DNA from: an uncultured bacterium
GTDB taxonomy: Bacteria > Bacillota > Clostridia > Lachnospirales > Lachnospiraceae
Direction of reading: 5' to 3'
Assembly (NCBI GenBank): GCA_947381965.1
Contig: CANCXX010000012.1
Coordinates: forward strand, 32,642 to 96,641
DNA: 64,000 nt
Shown here: positions 34,506 through 47,537 of the stretch, piece by piece
Layout: the number at the start of each line of letters is the position of its first letter
How positions within the stretch are numbered: position 1 is the stretch's first letter
Position numbers and translations under genes: made by a program
Notes under the pieces: model-generated
Told to the model about the DNA's origin: nothing
The model's database searches: none
The model's input: the letters and a program-made list of their open reading frames with translations, nothing else

Positions 34506-35552
34506 ATGAGGACAAGAATCATACAAATAGAGGAAGAAAATATGGACAGGCAGGGGGTGGCACAGGCCGGGGAAATTATCAAAGCCGGCGGACTGGTAGC
34601 CTTCCCCACAGAAACAGTGTATGGTCTTGGAGGGGACGCGCTGAATCCGTATTCATCGCAAAAGATTTATGCGGCAAAAGGAAGACCCTCTGATAATCCA
34701 TTGATTGTGCATATTGCGGAGTTTGAGGCGCTTTCCCGGATAGTGAGGGAAATTCCCCCAACGGCTGTAGAGTTGGCCCGCCGATATTGGCCGGGGCCCC
34801 TTACCATGATTTTTTATAAGGCGGACTGTGTGCCATTAGCAACTACCGGTGGACTGGATACCGTAGCGGTACGTATGCCTTCCCATCAAACGGCAAGGGC
34901 TTTGATTGCTGCAGCAGGAGGGTATGTGGCGGCGCCGAGCGCTAACCGTTCCGGCAGACCAAGTCCTACTTCAGCCAGATATGTGATTGAGGATTTGGAT
35001 GGAAGAGTTGACATGATTGTTGATGGAGGAGAGACAGATATTGGGCTGGAATCCACAATTATAGACCTGACTTTAGATAAGCCGGTGATTTTAAGGCCAG
35101 GGTATATCACGGAAGAAATGCTGGAGGAAGTATTAGGAAGCGTGGATGTGGATACGGCCGCTGTGGAAAACAGTCACAAGGCGCCGCGGGCGCCGGGAAT
35201 GAAATACAGACATTATGCGCCCAAAGGCAGTCTTACAATTGTAGAGGGAGAAGAAGAGCAGGTGATGGCATTTGTCAACCGTCAGTTGTCTTTCTATAGG
35301 GAAAAGGGAAGTAAAAGCGGGGTCATCGCCACAGACGAGACGGCAAAGCGTTATCAGGCCGATAGTGTGAAAAGTCTGGGAAAACGGCAGGACGAGCAGC
35401 AGATTGCCAGGCATTTGTTCCGGGCGCTCAGGGAATTTGATGATGAAGGGGTGGAGGTTATTTTTGCGGAAGGCTTCAGGCAGGGCGGAATAGGAACGGC
35501 GGTTATGAACCGGCTTCTAAAAGCGGCAGGTCATCATGTGATTAAGCTGTAA
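34506..35552 (+). CDS. threonylcarbamoyl-AMP synthase
   Basis: 348 residues, the long Sua5/TsaC2 form: the YrdC catalytic domain (about 20-205) with GGLVAFPTETVYGLGGDA, KGRPSDNPLIVH and SANRSGRPSPTS, followed by a Sua5 domain (about 215-345) with APGMKYRHYAP at the linker, which closes over the active site. It makes threonylcarbamoyl-AMP from threonine, bicarbonate and ATP for t6A at position 37 of ANN-decoding tRNAs. The start at 34506 keeps the usual TRIIQ beginning; its ribosome binding site is weak. Confidence 0.95.
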   Translation: MRTRIIQIEEENMDRQGVAQAGEIIKAGGLVAFPTETVYGLGGDALNPYSSQKIYAAKGRPSDNPLIVHIAEFEALSRIVREIPPTAVELARRYWPGPLTMIFYKADCVPLATTGGLDTVAVRMPSHQTARALIAAAGGYVAAPSANRSGRPSPTSARYVIEDLDGRVDMIVDGGETDIGLESTIIDLTLDKPVILRPGYITEEMLEEVLGSVDVDTAAVENSHKAPRAPGMKYRHYAPKGSLTIVEGEEEQVMAFVNRQLSFYREKGSKSGVIATDETAKRYQADSVKSLGKRQDEQQIARHLFRALREFDDEGVEVIFAEGFRQGGIGTAVMNRLLKAAGHHVIKL

Positions 35553-35590
35553 ACATAAATTTAGATATTGGTTATGAGGAGGATAAAAAT

Positions 35591-36031
35591 ATGATAGCTT
35601 TGGGAAGCGACCATGGGGGATATGATTTAAAGAACCAGATTATGGATCATCTGGCGGAAAGGGGTATCCCTTTTAAAGATTTTGGGTGTTTTGATAAAAG
35701 ATCCTGTGACTACCCGGATTATGGAAAGGCAGCGGCCAGGGCTGTGGCGGAGGGCTCTTGTGAGAAGGGAATTGTGGTGTGCACCACAGGGATTGGCATT
35801 TCCATAGCGGCCAACAAGGTGCCAGGGGTGCGGTGTGCGCTTTGTACCGACCCTTACCTTGCCAAAATGACAAGGCTCCATAACGATGCCAATATGCTGG
35901 CGCTTGGAGGAGGATTTACAGGCATAAATCTGGCCCTTGAAATTGTGGATACATTTTTGGACACCAGGTTTTCAGAAGAAGGAAAACATGTGCGCAGGGT
36001 GGAAAAGCTGGAAAATGACGGCAGAGAGTAA
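35591..36031 (+). CDS. rpiB: ribose-5-phosphate isomerase B
   Basis: 146 residues with MIALGSDHGGYDLK at the start, VVCTTGIGISIAANK with the catalytic Cys (about residue 65), and LHNDANMLALGGG. This is the RpiB/LacAB family; single-gene form with both active-site Asp and Cys indicates ribose-5-phosphate isomerase of the pentose phosphate pathway, though allose-6-phosphate isomerases look alike. RBS GAGGAGG. It follows tsaC by 38 nt, a common pair in Firmicutes. Confidence 0.93.
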   Translation: MIALGSDHGGYDLKNQIMDHLAERGIPFKDFGCFDKRSCDYPDYGKAAARAVAEGSCEKGIVVCTTGIGISIAANKVPGVRCALCTDPYLAKMTRLHNDANMLALGGGFTGINLALEIVDTFLDTRFSEEGKHVRRVEKLENDGRE

Positions 36032-36111
36032 ATGGCCCTGCAGAAATTGTTAAAAATATGACATACCCTGATATAAAAGAAATATAGAATGGACAAAGGT
36101 GGGTGAGAAAT

Positions 36112-37278
36112 TTGAGAAAGGCTGGAAAAAAACATGTTGCCGTGATGATGGCAATTGTTCTTTTGATGTGTGCTTTTCCCATGACCACATATGCTGATAA
36201 GATTTCAGACCTGGAACAGCAGATTAACGACAAAAAAGAAGAGCAGGAAAAAACACAGCAGGAAATCAGCAACAGAGAGGATGAGCTGGATGAGCTGAAC
36301 GAGACGACAGAGGGGCTTAAGGGACAGCTGGGCAGTCTCAATGCAGAGCTGGAAAAGGTCAGTCAGAATCTTGCGGAACTGGAAGAAGAGATAGAAGCTA
36401 AGATTTTAGAAATTGAAAATACGGAAAAACAGCTGGCAAGCGCCCGGCAGACCGAGGAAGACCAGTATGCCGCTATGAAGAAGCGCATCCAGTTTATGTA
36501 TGAGAAGCGTGATTACATGATACTGGAAATTTTTCTGGGTTCCGCAAGCTTTGCAGATTTTTTGAACCGGAATGACTATATAGAGCAGCTCACAGAATAT
36601 GACAGACAGCAGCTGGAAGCATTTAAGGCAACAAGGCGCGAAATAGAGGAAACGGAAGCAAGGCTCCAGCAGGAAAAAAAGGATTTGGATGAGCTGAAGG
36701 TATCTGTGGAAAAAGAACAGAGCCGTGTAGAGGGACTGGTAAGCCAGACTTCCGGTAAGATTTCCAGTTATCAGAGGGAAATTTCTGAGACAGAGGCTGA
36801 AATGCTGGAATTTGAAAGACAATGGGAAGAACAAAAGAATAATATTGCGGAACTGCAAAAGCAGCTGGAGGAGGAAAGGAGGCTTTCCCGTCTGGCAGCC
36901 CAGTCCAAATGGAGAGATATTTCGGAGATTACCTTTGCAGAAGGGGACAGGTATCTGCTTGCCAATCTGATTTACTGCGAAGCAGGTAATCAGCCTTATG
37001 AAGGACAGATTGCAGTAGGCGCTGTTGTAATGAACCGGGTAATGAGCTCTGTATTCCCGGATACGGTGGTAGGGGTGATATACCAGAATCGGCAGTTTTC
37101 GCCTGTTGCCAGCGGCCGTCTGGCTCTTGCCCTTGCGGAAAACCATGCCACGGACGCCTGTTACCGGGCGGCAGATGCGGCTATGGCAGGAAACACAACG
37201 GTAGGAAACTGTCTGTTTTTCAGAACGCCTATTGAGGGGCTTACCGGAATGCAGATCGGCGGACATATATTTTATTAG
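36112..37278 (+). CDS. secreted coiled-coil cell wall hydrolase with SleB-type domain
   Basis: About 388 residues. Signal peptide (ending near PMTTYADK), a long coiled coil (about 28-260, many Glu/Gln/Lys heptads) like those of PcsB/CwlO hydrolases, and a C-terminal Hydrolase_2/SleB domain (about 275-388) with NLIYCEAGNQPYEGQIAVG. SleB is a lytic transglycosylase of spore cortex; the coiled coil suggests control by FtsEX or similar. TTG at 36112 is preferred, with AGGTGG nine bases upstream; GTG at 36103 is the alternative. Confidence 0.85.
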   Translation: MRKAGKKHVAVMMAIVLLMCAFPMTTYADKISDLEQQINDKKEEQEKTQQEISNREDELDELNETTEGLKGQLGSLNAELEKVSQNLAELEEEIEAKILEIENTEKQLASARQTEEDQYAAMKKRIQFMYEKRDYMILEIFLGSASFADFLNRNDYIEQLTEYDRQQLEAFKATRREIEETEARLQQEKKDLDELKVSVEKEQSRVEGLVSQTSGKISSYQREISETEAEMLEFERQWEEQKNNIAELQKQLEEERRLSRLAAQSKWRDISEITFAEGDRYLLANLIYCEAGNQPYEGQIAVGAVVMNRVMSSVFPDTVVGVIYQNRQFSPVASGRLALALAENHATDACYRAADAAMAGNTTVGNCLFFRTPIEGLTGMQIGGHIFY

Positions 37279-37291
37279 ACAGTAGTGGCTA

Positions 37292-37771
37292 TTATCCGGG
37301 CGGCAGGTCAATATAGGATTTTAATTTGTCAAAGCCGCCCGAATAAATAATTTGCAGCAGCTTGTCAAGACGCATCAGACAGGTTTTCAGTGTATCAAGG
37401 CAGATGGCGTGGGAATCCAGCGCGGTGACAAGTTCGTCCAGATCCACCACTTTTACAAATCCGTCCGGATAGATGATAACATCAGCCAGAAGGTCGGTTA
37501 CAATCAGACTGTTTTGGGCAGACTGATAATCATAATCCACAATATCGCAGTACCAGTAAAGCAGACTGTCGTCTTTACGGCAGAATTTACTTACTTTAAA
37601 CCCTTCCTTCAAAAAATAACAGGAACAGCCGTGATGAAGGTCTTTTTTAGGACGGAGGGAGTTCCAGGATGTGACAATATGCTTATCATCACAGGATAAA
37701 ATGATGTCGTCCTTGAGAAGAATACATTCTTCGGGAATAATGCGTCTGCGGTACAATACTGGATTTGTCAT
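37292..37771 (-). CDS. DUF402 family protein
   Basis: 159 residues with HHGCSCYFL, DSLLYWYCDIVDY and VTDLLADVIIYPDGFVKVVDLDEL, the conserved parts of the DUF402/FomD-like fold, which in some members are nucleoside di- and triphosphatases. The Asp-rich motif DLLADVIIYPDG with metal-binding residues is intact, so hydrolase activity is possible. It is convergent to the SleB-type gene; the two stops are 13 nt apart. RBS GGAAGG. Confidence 0.85.
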   Translation of the reverse strand: MTNPVLYRRRIIPEECILLKDDIILSCDDKHIVTSWNSLRPKKDLHHGCSCYFLKEGFKVSKFCRKDDSLLYWYCDIVDYDYQSAQNSLIVTDLLADVIIYPDGFVKVVDLDELVTALDSHAICLDTLKTCLMRLDKLLQIIYSGGFDKLKSYIDLPPG

Positions 37772-37897
37772 AAAGTCCTTCCCCCTTCCTGTGGGCCCTT
37801 ATAGCTGTATACAGGTTATGAAAAATACTACTCTTAATCGGAAAGAAAGTCAACGGATTTGTCCAATCTGCTTAATGAAAAAATATTTTTTATTTTC

Positions 37898-37925
37898 TAG
37901 ACAGAAATAGAAAAAGTGGTATAAT
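37898..37925 (+). promoter_or_regulatory. promoter of the ATP synthase operon
   Basis: TAGACA (37898-37903), 16 bp, TATAAT (37920-37925) with TGG just before it (extended -10). Leader of about 70 nt. Confidence 0.6.
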
Positions 37926-38000
37926 AAAAAAATAAATGTAACGATAGCAGACACTTTTTTAATTTTACTTTTGGGTTTGGATTTTGAAAGGGCGAGGCGT

Positions 38001-38306
38001 GTGAAGTACAATCGAAACGTTTATCAGGCATTAACGATGATAGGACAATTCGGGATTAACATGCTCGTCCCTCTTTTTGTCTGTTCTTTTGTGGGAATGT
38101 TTCTGGACGAAAAGCTGGGAACGGATTTTTTGGTAATTGTTCTGTTTTTTGTGGGAGCGGTGGCCGGCGGGCGGAATGTATACCGCTTTGCAAGACAGAT
38201 TTTATCAAAGGACAGTGAGCAGTCGGCCTATCTTCATGGCAGCAGGAGAAGCAGGGGAGGCACAGATGAAAGAAAAAATAACAAAGATAAACAGGACCCT
38301 GTTTGA
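38001..38306 (+). CDS. AtpZ/AtpI-like small membrane protein
   Basis: About 101 residues from a GTG at 38001 (AAAGGGCGAGG upstream); TTG at 37971 would add ten residues. Two membrane helices (about 10-35 and 42-62 with FLVIVLFFVGAVAGG) and a charged tail, as in AtpZ proteins (GIGMLVPLFVCSFVGMFLDEKLGT-like core). AtpI/AtpZ proteins help c-ring assembly or Mg2+ supply for the F-type ATPase. First gene of the operon; its end overlaps the next start region by 41 nt. Confidence 0.8.
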   Translation: MKYNRNVYQALTMIGQFGINMLVPLFVCSFVGMFLDEKLGTDFLVIVLFFVGAVAGGRNVYRFARQILSKDSEQSAYLHGSRRSRGGTDERKNNKDKQDPV

Positions 38307-38712
38307 GCTCGAAACGGGCATTCTTATGTTTGGAGCGGCGTGCCAGCTTTTGGTGTTTCTGGTGAAGGATAAGGCCGGATACAGTCTTGGGCTGTGGGCC
38401 GGAGTGTTGATTGCTATGGCTGGCGCTTTTCATATGTGGTGGTCCCTGGACAGGGCGCTTGATCTTGGGGAAAAACAGGCGGTTAAAATGATGAGCACCC
38501 ACAATATTCTTAGATATGCGTTTATAACGACAGCGCTGATACTGATCGCTGTAGGGAAGACAGCAGACCCTCTTTCTGCTTTTTTGGGAATTATGGGATT
38601 AAAAGCGTCTGCTTACATGCACTTTATAACCAAAAAGATCAGTACATTTATATATGGGGAGGAAATACTTCCGCCCATGTCAGAAGAACCTGCAGGTGGG
38701 CAGGAGATGTAA
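38266..38712 (+). CDS. ATP synthase subunit I
   Basis: 148 residues with four membrane helices in two hairpins (about 15-60 and 80-118), the ATP_synt_I plan. The ATG at 38266 has GGGGAGG seven bases upstream; a longer frame from 38137 would lie inside the preceding gene. This protein is thought to help assemble the c-ring. It overlaps the preceding gene by 41 nt and ends 12 nt before atpB. Confidence 0.75.
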   Translation: MKEKITKINRTLFELETGILMFGAACQLLVFLVKDKAGYSLGLWAGVLIAMAGAFHMWWSLDRALDLGEKQAVKMMSTHNILRYAFITTALILIAVGKTADPLSAFLGIMGLKASAYMHFITKKISTFIYGEEILPPMSEEPAGGQEM

Positions 38713-38724
38713 GGAGGTGAGGAT

Positions 38725-39767
<1,043 letters not shown>

Positions 39768-39818
39768 AATGGGCAGAAGTTTTTCGGGAACGTGTAAACG
39801 TCTTAAGAAAAACGGAAT

Positions 39819-39867
39819 CCTGCCTGGAAGGAACGTCTCAAGGAGGGCGTTCTTCGTGTAGGGCAGG
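39819..39867 (+). other. nested hairpin between atpE and atpF
   Basis: CCTGCC (39819-39824) pairs with GGCAGG (39862-39867) around GAACG/CGTTC (39831-39835 with 39848-39852). No U-tract. It could be an mRNA stabiliser or processing site that raises atpE expression over the rest. Confidence 0.5.
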
Positions 39868-39901
39868 AGCTGGATGAATAAGAAGAAAGGAGGTTTTACG
39901 A

Positions 39902-40420
39902 ATGGAACCCAGATTGTTTGACCTGGACCTGCAGCTGCTTACGGATGCAACGCTTATGATTATTGCGGTCTTTGTGCTTTTTCTGGCGGCGTCGTATTTT
40001 TTGTTTAATCCTGTAAGGGAGATGATGGCCAAAAGGCAGGCTAAGATAAAAGATGAGCTGGATAATGCGGCCAGGGACAAAAAAGATGCGTCGGAGCTGA
40101 AACTTAAGTATGAAGAGAAGCTTAAAAACATCGACAGGGAAGCGGAAGAAATTTTAAGTGACGCCAGAAAACGGGCGCTTGAAAATGAAAATAAAATTGT
40201 TGCCGAAGCAAAGGAAGAAGCTGCCAGGATTATTGAGAGAGCCAGGGTAGAAGCTGAGCTTGAGAAGCAGAAAGCGGCTGATGATGTGAAACGCGAGATG
40301 ATAGTGCTTGCATCCATGATGGCCGGTAAGGTAGTTAAGGCATCTATTGATACAACCATACAGGAAAGTCTGGTAAATGAAACGTTAAAGGAAATAGGTG
40401 AGAGCACATGGCAAAGCTAG
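39902..40420 (+). CDS. atpF: ATP synthase F0 subunit b
   Basis: 172 residues: one membrane helix (about 15-37) and a long charged coiled-coil helix for the peripheral stalk. RBS GAAAGGAGG. It overlaps atpH by 13 nt. Together with delta it holds the F1 head against the c-ring. Confidence 0.95.
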   Translation: MEPRLFDLDLQLLTDATLMIIAVFVLFLAASYFLFNPVREMMAKRQAKIKDELDNAARDKKDASELKLKYEEKLKNIDREAEEILSDARKRALENENKIVAEAKEEAARIIERARVEAELEKQKAADDVKREMIVLASMMAGKVVKASIDTTIQESLVNETLKEIGESTWQS

Positions 40421-40953
40421 TGGGAGCAACATATGGAGAGGCTTTGTTTGAACTGGCTGTGGAAGAGGGAAAGGAAGAAGTATTTTTAAATGAAGTTGTC
40501 CAGTTAAAAGACCTTCTTTTGGAAAATCCCGATTTTGGCAGGCTGATGAATCATCCCAAAATCTTAAAAGAGGAGAAGATAAAGGTTTTGGAGAAGGTTT
40601 TTGAAGGACGTATTTCCAGAGAACTGCTTGGCTTTTTACATTTGATTATCAGCAAAGACAGATATGGGGAGATTGACGCCATTTTGGATTATTTTGTTGA
40701 TAAGGTAAAGCAGCTTAAGGGAATCGGAATTGCCTATGTAACCACAGCTCTTAATTTAAGTGAAGCAAAGAAAAAAGAAATAGAGTTGAAGCTGCTTGAC
40801 ACCACATCCTTTAAGAAGATGGAAATGCACTACCAGGTGGATGAAGAACTGATTGGAGGCATAGTAATCCGTATTGGTGACCGTGTGGTTGACAGCAGTG
40901 TGAGAAGTAAATTGTTTGAACTGCAGCGGGAGCTTCTTAAGGTGCAGATTTAA
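40408..40953 (+). CDS. atpH: ATP synthase F1 subunit delta
   Basis: 181 residues with the conserved opening ATYGEALFELAVEEGK and the end GGIVIRIGDRVVDSSVRSKL. It links the b stalk to the top of the alpha/beta head. Start overlaps atpF by 13 nt; 78 nt separate it from atpA. Confidence 0.95.
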   Translation: MAKLVGATYGEALFELAVEEGKEEVFLNEVVQLKDLLLENPDFGRLMNHPKILKEEKIKVLEKVFEGRISRELLGFLHLIISKDRYGEIDAILDYFVDKVKQLKGIGIAYVTTALNLSEAKKKEIELKLLDTTSFKKMEMHYQVDEELIGGIVIRIGDRVVDSSVRSKLFELQRELLKVQI

Positions 40954-41010
40954 AAATCAGGGATTTTTAATTCCTTATTGGAGCAGGAATGTAAGTTTAA
41001 CACAAAGTAA

Positions 41011-42540
<1,530 letters not shown>

Positions 42541-42566
42541 AGAAATAAGAAGGATAAGGTGACATT

Positions 42567-43445
42567 ATGGCTTCAATGCGAGACATAAAGAGGCGTAAGG
42601 GCAGTATTCAAAGCACCCAGCAGATTACCAAAGCCATGAAACTTGTTTCCACTGTTAAGCTGCAGAGAGCAAAACAAAATGCAGAGAAGTCCAGAGATTA
42701 TTTCCGGTGTATGTATGATACAGTCAGCTCTATTTTAAGAAAAACCAGTAATCTGGATCACAAGTACTTAAAATCCGGGGAGACTGGTAAAAAGGCAGTG
42801 ATTGTAATTACGTCAAACAGAGGACTGGCGGGAGGATATAACTCTAATGTAACGAAACTGATTACAAGAGGAGAGCTTTCCGGTGAGAATCTGGCCATCT
42901 ATGCAATTGGTAAAAAGGGAAAAGAGGCATTGCAGAAGCGGTATGAGATAAGAGCCGATTATTCGGATATTATTGAAGAACCAGCTTATGCGGATGCAAT
43001 GGCAATCAGTAAAGAAGTACTGGAGGCTTTTTCCAAAGGTGAAATCAGTGAGATTTACCTTGCCTATACCGCATTTAAAAATACGGTAGTTCATGTGCCT
43101 ACCCTGTTAAAGCTTCTTCCGGTAGAAATTAATGAGAAGGAAGAGGTTAAAGGAGAAAAAGACGGGGAGGCAGAAGGTGACGGCAGGGCGCTTATGAATT
43201 TTGAGCCGGAGGACGAGGAAGCTTTAAATCTGCTTATACCCAAATATATAACCAGCCTGATTTATGGCGGTATGATTGAGGCGGTAGCAAGCGAAAACGG
43301 AGCCAGAATGCAGGCGATGGATTCTGCTACCAGCAACGCGGAAGAAATGATAGAAAATCTGTCCCTGCTGTATAACAGAGCGCGTCAGGGCGCTATCACG
43401 CAGGAATTGACGGAAATTATTGCGGGAGCAAACGCAATTTCATAA
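42567..43445 (+). CDS. atpG: ATP synthase F1 subunit gamma
   Basis: 292 residues: N-terminal helix (MASMRDIKRRKGSIQSTQQI) and C-terminal helix (ENLSLLYNRARQGAITQELTEI) that form the rotating shaft, with a Rossmann-like middle. A Glu/Lys-rich insertion (about residues 190-208, KEEVKGEKDGEAEGDG) makes it slightly longer than most. RBS AAGGATAAGGTG. Confidence 0.96.
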   Translation: MASMRDIKRRKGSIQSTQQITKAMKLVSTVKLQRAKQNAEKSRDYFRCMYDTVSSILRKTSNLDHKYLKSGETGKKAVIVITSNRGLAGGYNSNVTKLITRGELSGENLAIYAIGKKGKEALQKRYEIRADYSDIIEEPAYADAMAISKEVLEAFSKGEISEIYLAYTAFKNTVVHVPTLLKLLPVEINEKEEVKGEKDGEAEGDGRALMNFEPEDEEALNLLIPKYITSLIYGGMIEAVASENGARMQAMDSATSNAEEMIENLSLLYNRARQGAITQELTEIIAGANAIS

Positions 43446-43459
43446 GTTAGGAGTAATAA

Positions 43460-44911
<1,452 letters not shown>

Positions 44912-44928
44912 TTACGGGGAGGAAGCAG

Positions 44929-45333
44929 ATGGCAGACAATAATTTATATACATTAAAAATAATTACGCCTGACCGTGTGTTTTATGAAGGACAGGTTTCC
45001 ATGGTGGAGTTTAACACCACGGAAGGTGAAATCGGTATTTATAAAAAACATGTTCCTATGACGGTGATTGTAAGCCCGGGCATTCTCACTATCAGTGAAG
45101 AAAACGGGATAAAAGAAGCCGCCTTACATGCAGGGTTTGCGGAGATTTTACAGGATAAGGTCGTGATTCTGGCAGAAATCGTTGAGTGGCCGGAAGAGAT
45201 TGACAAGTCCCGTGCGGAAGCGGCAAAAGCCCGTGCGGAAGAGAGGCTCCGCAGCAAGACGCCGGAAACGGATATTCTGCGCGCGGAAACGGCTTTGCAG
45301 AGAGCGCTTGCAAGGATCCATGTGATAAAATAG
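44929..45333 (+). CDS. atpC: ATP synthase F1 subunit epsilon
   Basis: 134 residues: N-terminal beta sandwich (about 1-85, TLKIITPDRVFYEGQVSMVEF) and two C-terminal helices (KSRAEAAKARAEERL). It inhibits ATP hydrolysis when extended. Last gene of the operon; RBS GGGGAGG. The hairpin at 45344-45372 follows. Confidence 0.95.
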   Translation: MADNNLYTLKIITPDRVFYEGQVSMVEFNTTEGEIGIYKKHVPMTVIVSPGILTISEENGIKEAALHAGFAEILQDKVVILAEIVEWPEEIDKSRAEAAKARAEERLRSKTPETDILRAETALQRALARIHVIK

Positions 45334-45343
45334 GTTTTAAAAG

Positions 45344-45372
45344 AGAGGTATATATGAAAAATATATACCTCT
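45344..45372 (+). terminator. terminator of the ATP synthase operon
   Basis: A perfect 12-bp stem (45344-45355 with 45361-45372), loop GAAAA, followed by TTGTGT. The U-tract is weak, so read-through into the moxR-like genes is possible. Confidence 0.7.
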
Positions 45373-45401
45373 TTGTGTATCAAAGAGATGGAGAAGTTCC
45401 T

Positions 45402-46352
45402 ATGAATATAGAACAGGTGGAAAAAATCGGGAAGTATCTTACAGAGAATATCAGCAAAGTAATCGTGGGAAAAGAAGAAACCATAAGACTGCTTTTAACA
45501 GCTCTTCTGGCAGATGGCCACGTGCTTTTACAGGATGTGCCGGGGACGGGAAAGACAAAACTGGCAAGGTCGCTGGCAGCTTCCCTGGATGGAAAATTTG
45601 CAAGAATTCAATTTACTCCGGATCTGCTTCCGGGGGATGTGACAGGGATAAATGTGTTTAACCGTAAAAGCGGTGAGTTTGAATTGAGGAAAGGTCCGGT
45701 GTTTACCAATATTCTTCTGGCGGATGAGATTAACAGGGCAACGCCCCGGACCCAGTCGGGGCTTTTGGAGTGTATGGAAGAGAGGCAGGTAACCATTGAC
45801 GGGGAAAGTATGAAGCTTGGAAATCCCTTTTTTGTTATTGCAACCCAGAATCCGGTGGAAACGGCAGGAACATTCCCTTTGCCGGAAGCGCAGCTGGACC
45901 GCTTTATGATGAAGTTGTCTTTGGGACTCCCGGACAGGGAAGAAGAACTTTCAATTATGGAACGGTTTATGCGGGAGGATCCTTTTGAAGAGCTTATGCC
46001 GGCTGCGGATCTGTCACAGCTATTGGAGATGAAAAAAGCGGTAAAGAATGTTTTTGTCCATCAGGAAATGGAAAAGTATATGGTGGAGATTGTGGCGGCA
46101 ACAAGAGAAAAAGGACGGGTGGTTATGGGCGTAAGCCCAAGAGGGACCCTGGCGCTAATGCGCGGGGTAAAGGCTTATGCCGCTCTTTTGGGAAGAAGCT
46201 ACTGTATTCCGGACGACGTAAAGCATCTGGCGGTGCCAGTACTGGCACACCGGATAAAGCTAAGCTATGGTTATCAGGGGGAAGCGGAGGCCAAAGCTTT
46301 GATTGGAGAAATTATAGAGGAAACGAAGGTGCCATCAGAAAACTTTGGATAA
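45402..46352 (+). CDS. MoxR-family AAA+ ATPase
   Basis: 316 residues from ATG 45402 (GGAGAAGTTCCT upstream); the ATG at 45354 lies inside the terminator hairpin. Walker A VPGTGKTKL, Walker B ILLADEINRATPRTQS, sensor 1 ATQNPVE and ERQVTIDG. MoxR proteins act as chaperones assembling or activating other complexes, usually with a von Willebrand or DUF58 protein. Here it is followed by a DUF58 gene (30 nt) and a DUF4129-like membrane protein, the common cluster. Confidence 0.92.
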   Translation: MNIEQVEKIGKYLTENISKVIVGKEETIRLLLTALLADGHVLLQDVPGTGKTKLARSLAASLDGKFARIQFTPDLLPGDVTGINVFNRKSGEFELRKGPVFTNILLADEINRATPRTQSGLLECMEERQVTIDGESMKLGNPFFVIATQNPVETAGTFPLPEAQLDRFMMKLSLGLPDREEELSIMERFMREDPFEELMPAADLSQLLEMKKAVKNVFVHQEMEKYMVEIVAATREKGRVVMGVSPRGTLALMRGVKAYAALLGRSYCIPDDVKHLAVPVLAHRIKLSYGYQGEAEAKALIGEIIEETKVPSENFG

Positions 46353-46382
46353 CAGGGGGACTGCAAGAAGCAGGGATATAGC

Positions 46383-47507
46383 ATGTTAATTATTTTTGCA
46401 GCGTTGCTGGGAGGAGGTATATTTCTTGCCCAGAGAATTTTATATGCCCGCTGGTGGAACAGAGGGGTGAACGTGACTCTTCAGTTTGAAAAGGAGATGG
46501 TGCGGGCAGGGGAATCGGTAAAACTTTCAGAGATTGTGGAAAATTATAAAAGACTGCCTCTGTCCTCTTTAAAGGTAAAGTTCCAATGCTCCCGCTATCT
46601 GGTTTTTACAGACTGCCAAAATGGAATGGTCACGGATAAATATTATAGAAATGACCTTTTTACGGTTATGCCTTACCAGCGGATTACAAGGACCCATCAG
46701 ATTACCTGTCCCAGGAGAGGGTACTATGGCATAGAGGGAATTGATCTGGTGGGGGCGGATTTGTTTTTTTCGGAGGAACTGACTGCGGAAAGGGAGAGCG
46801 GCGCTTTTTTGTATGTGGCGCCAAAGATACTTTCCCGGCAGGAGATTGCACCGGCCTTTCGGAAAATAAACGGAGAGATAACTGCGAAAAGATATGAATT
46901 GGAAGACCCGTTTACGCTAAGAGGAATCAGGGACTATGAGCCTTATGATGAATTGAAGCGGATTAACTGGAAGGCCAGCGCGAAGACAGATGAGCTGAAG
47001 GTAAATGAACGGGATTATACAACGGTAAACAGTGTAAGGATTTTTATGAACCTGGAAGACACCGGTATTTTGAAAAGTCAGGAGCTGGTGGAGATGAGTA
47101 TTTGTGTCTGTGCATCTCTTGTACAGGAATTTCTGCGTCAGGGTATTCTGGTCAGTATCTTTACAAACGGGACGGACTGCATAACTAGAGAGCGTCTTTC
47201 TATGGAAGGAATGAACGGACCGGCCTGTCTGGATACGGTATATAAGGCGTTAGCGAGGCTGGATGTGGAGTCACCGATGCCAGCTTTTGGAGACTGCCTG
47301 GGAAGAAAGCTGTTTGAGGAAGCCTCTCTTTATACGATTTTTATTTCTCATGACAGACATGAGGATTATATGGAACTTATAAGAAGCTACCAAAAGAGAC
47401 AGGGAGATGGGTTTGCCATAATCTGTCCGGTGGAGGATGCTTCTGAAAAGCGGCCTGTGAAAGGGCTGGAAGAAAAAATAATATATTTATGTGAAGACAG
47501 GGGATAG
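46383..47507 (+). CDS. DUF58 family protein
   Basis: 374 residues. One N-terminal hydrophobic segment (about 1-17), then beta-rich region and the DUF58 signature REYE-like segment FTLRGIRDYEPYDELKRINWKASAKTDELK in parts. The C-terminal part has a von Willebrand-like fold (SVRIFMNLED... SICVCASLVQEF). DUF58 proteins usually pair with MoxR, as here. The start has only AGGGAT upstream, a weak ribosome binding site. Confidence 0.88.
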   Translation: MLIIFAALLGGGIFLAQRILYARWWNRGVNVTLQFEKEMVRAGESVKLSEIVENYKRLPLSSLKVKFQCSRYLVFTDCQNGMVTDKYYRNDLFTVMPYQRITRTHQITCPRRGYYGIEGIDLVGADLFFSEELTAERESGAFLYVAPKILSRQEIAPAFRKINGEITAKRYELEDPFTLRGIRDYEPYDELKRINWKASAKTDELKVNERDYTTVNSVRIFMNLEDTGILKSQELVEMSICVCASLVQEFLRQGILVSIFTNGTDCITRERLSMEGMNGPACLDTVYKALARLDVESPMPAFGDCLGRKLFEEASLYTIFISHDRHEDYMELIRSYQKRQGDGFAIICPVEDASEKRPVKGLEEKIIYLCEDRG

Positions 47508-47537
47508 ACGCCTGAAAAGAAAGGGTGTGATATTGGC

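Noticed and set aside
45354-45401. Longer N-terminus of the MoxR-like protein from ATG 45354
   Set aside because: It is within the 12-bp terminator stem of the ATP synthase operon; ATG 45402 has a ribosome binding site and the normal family start.
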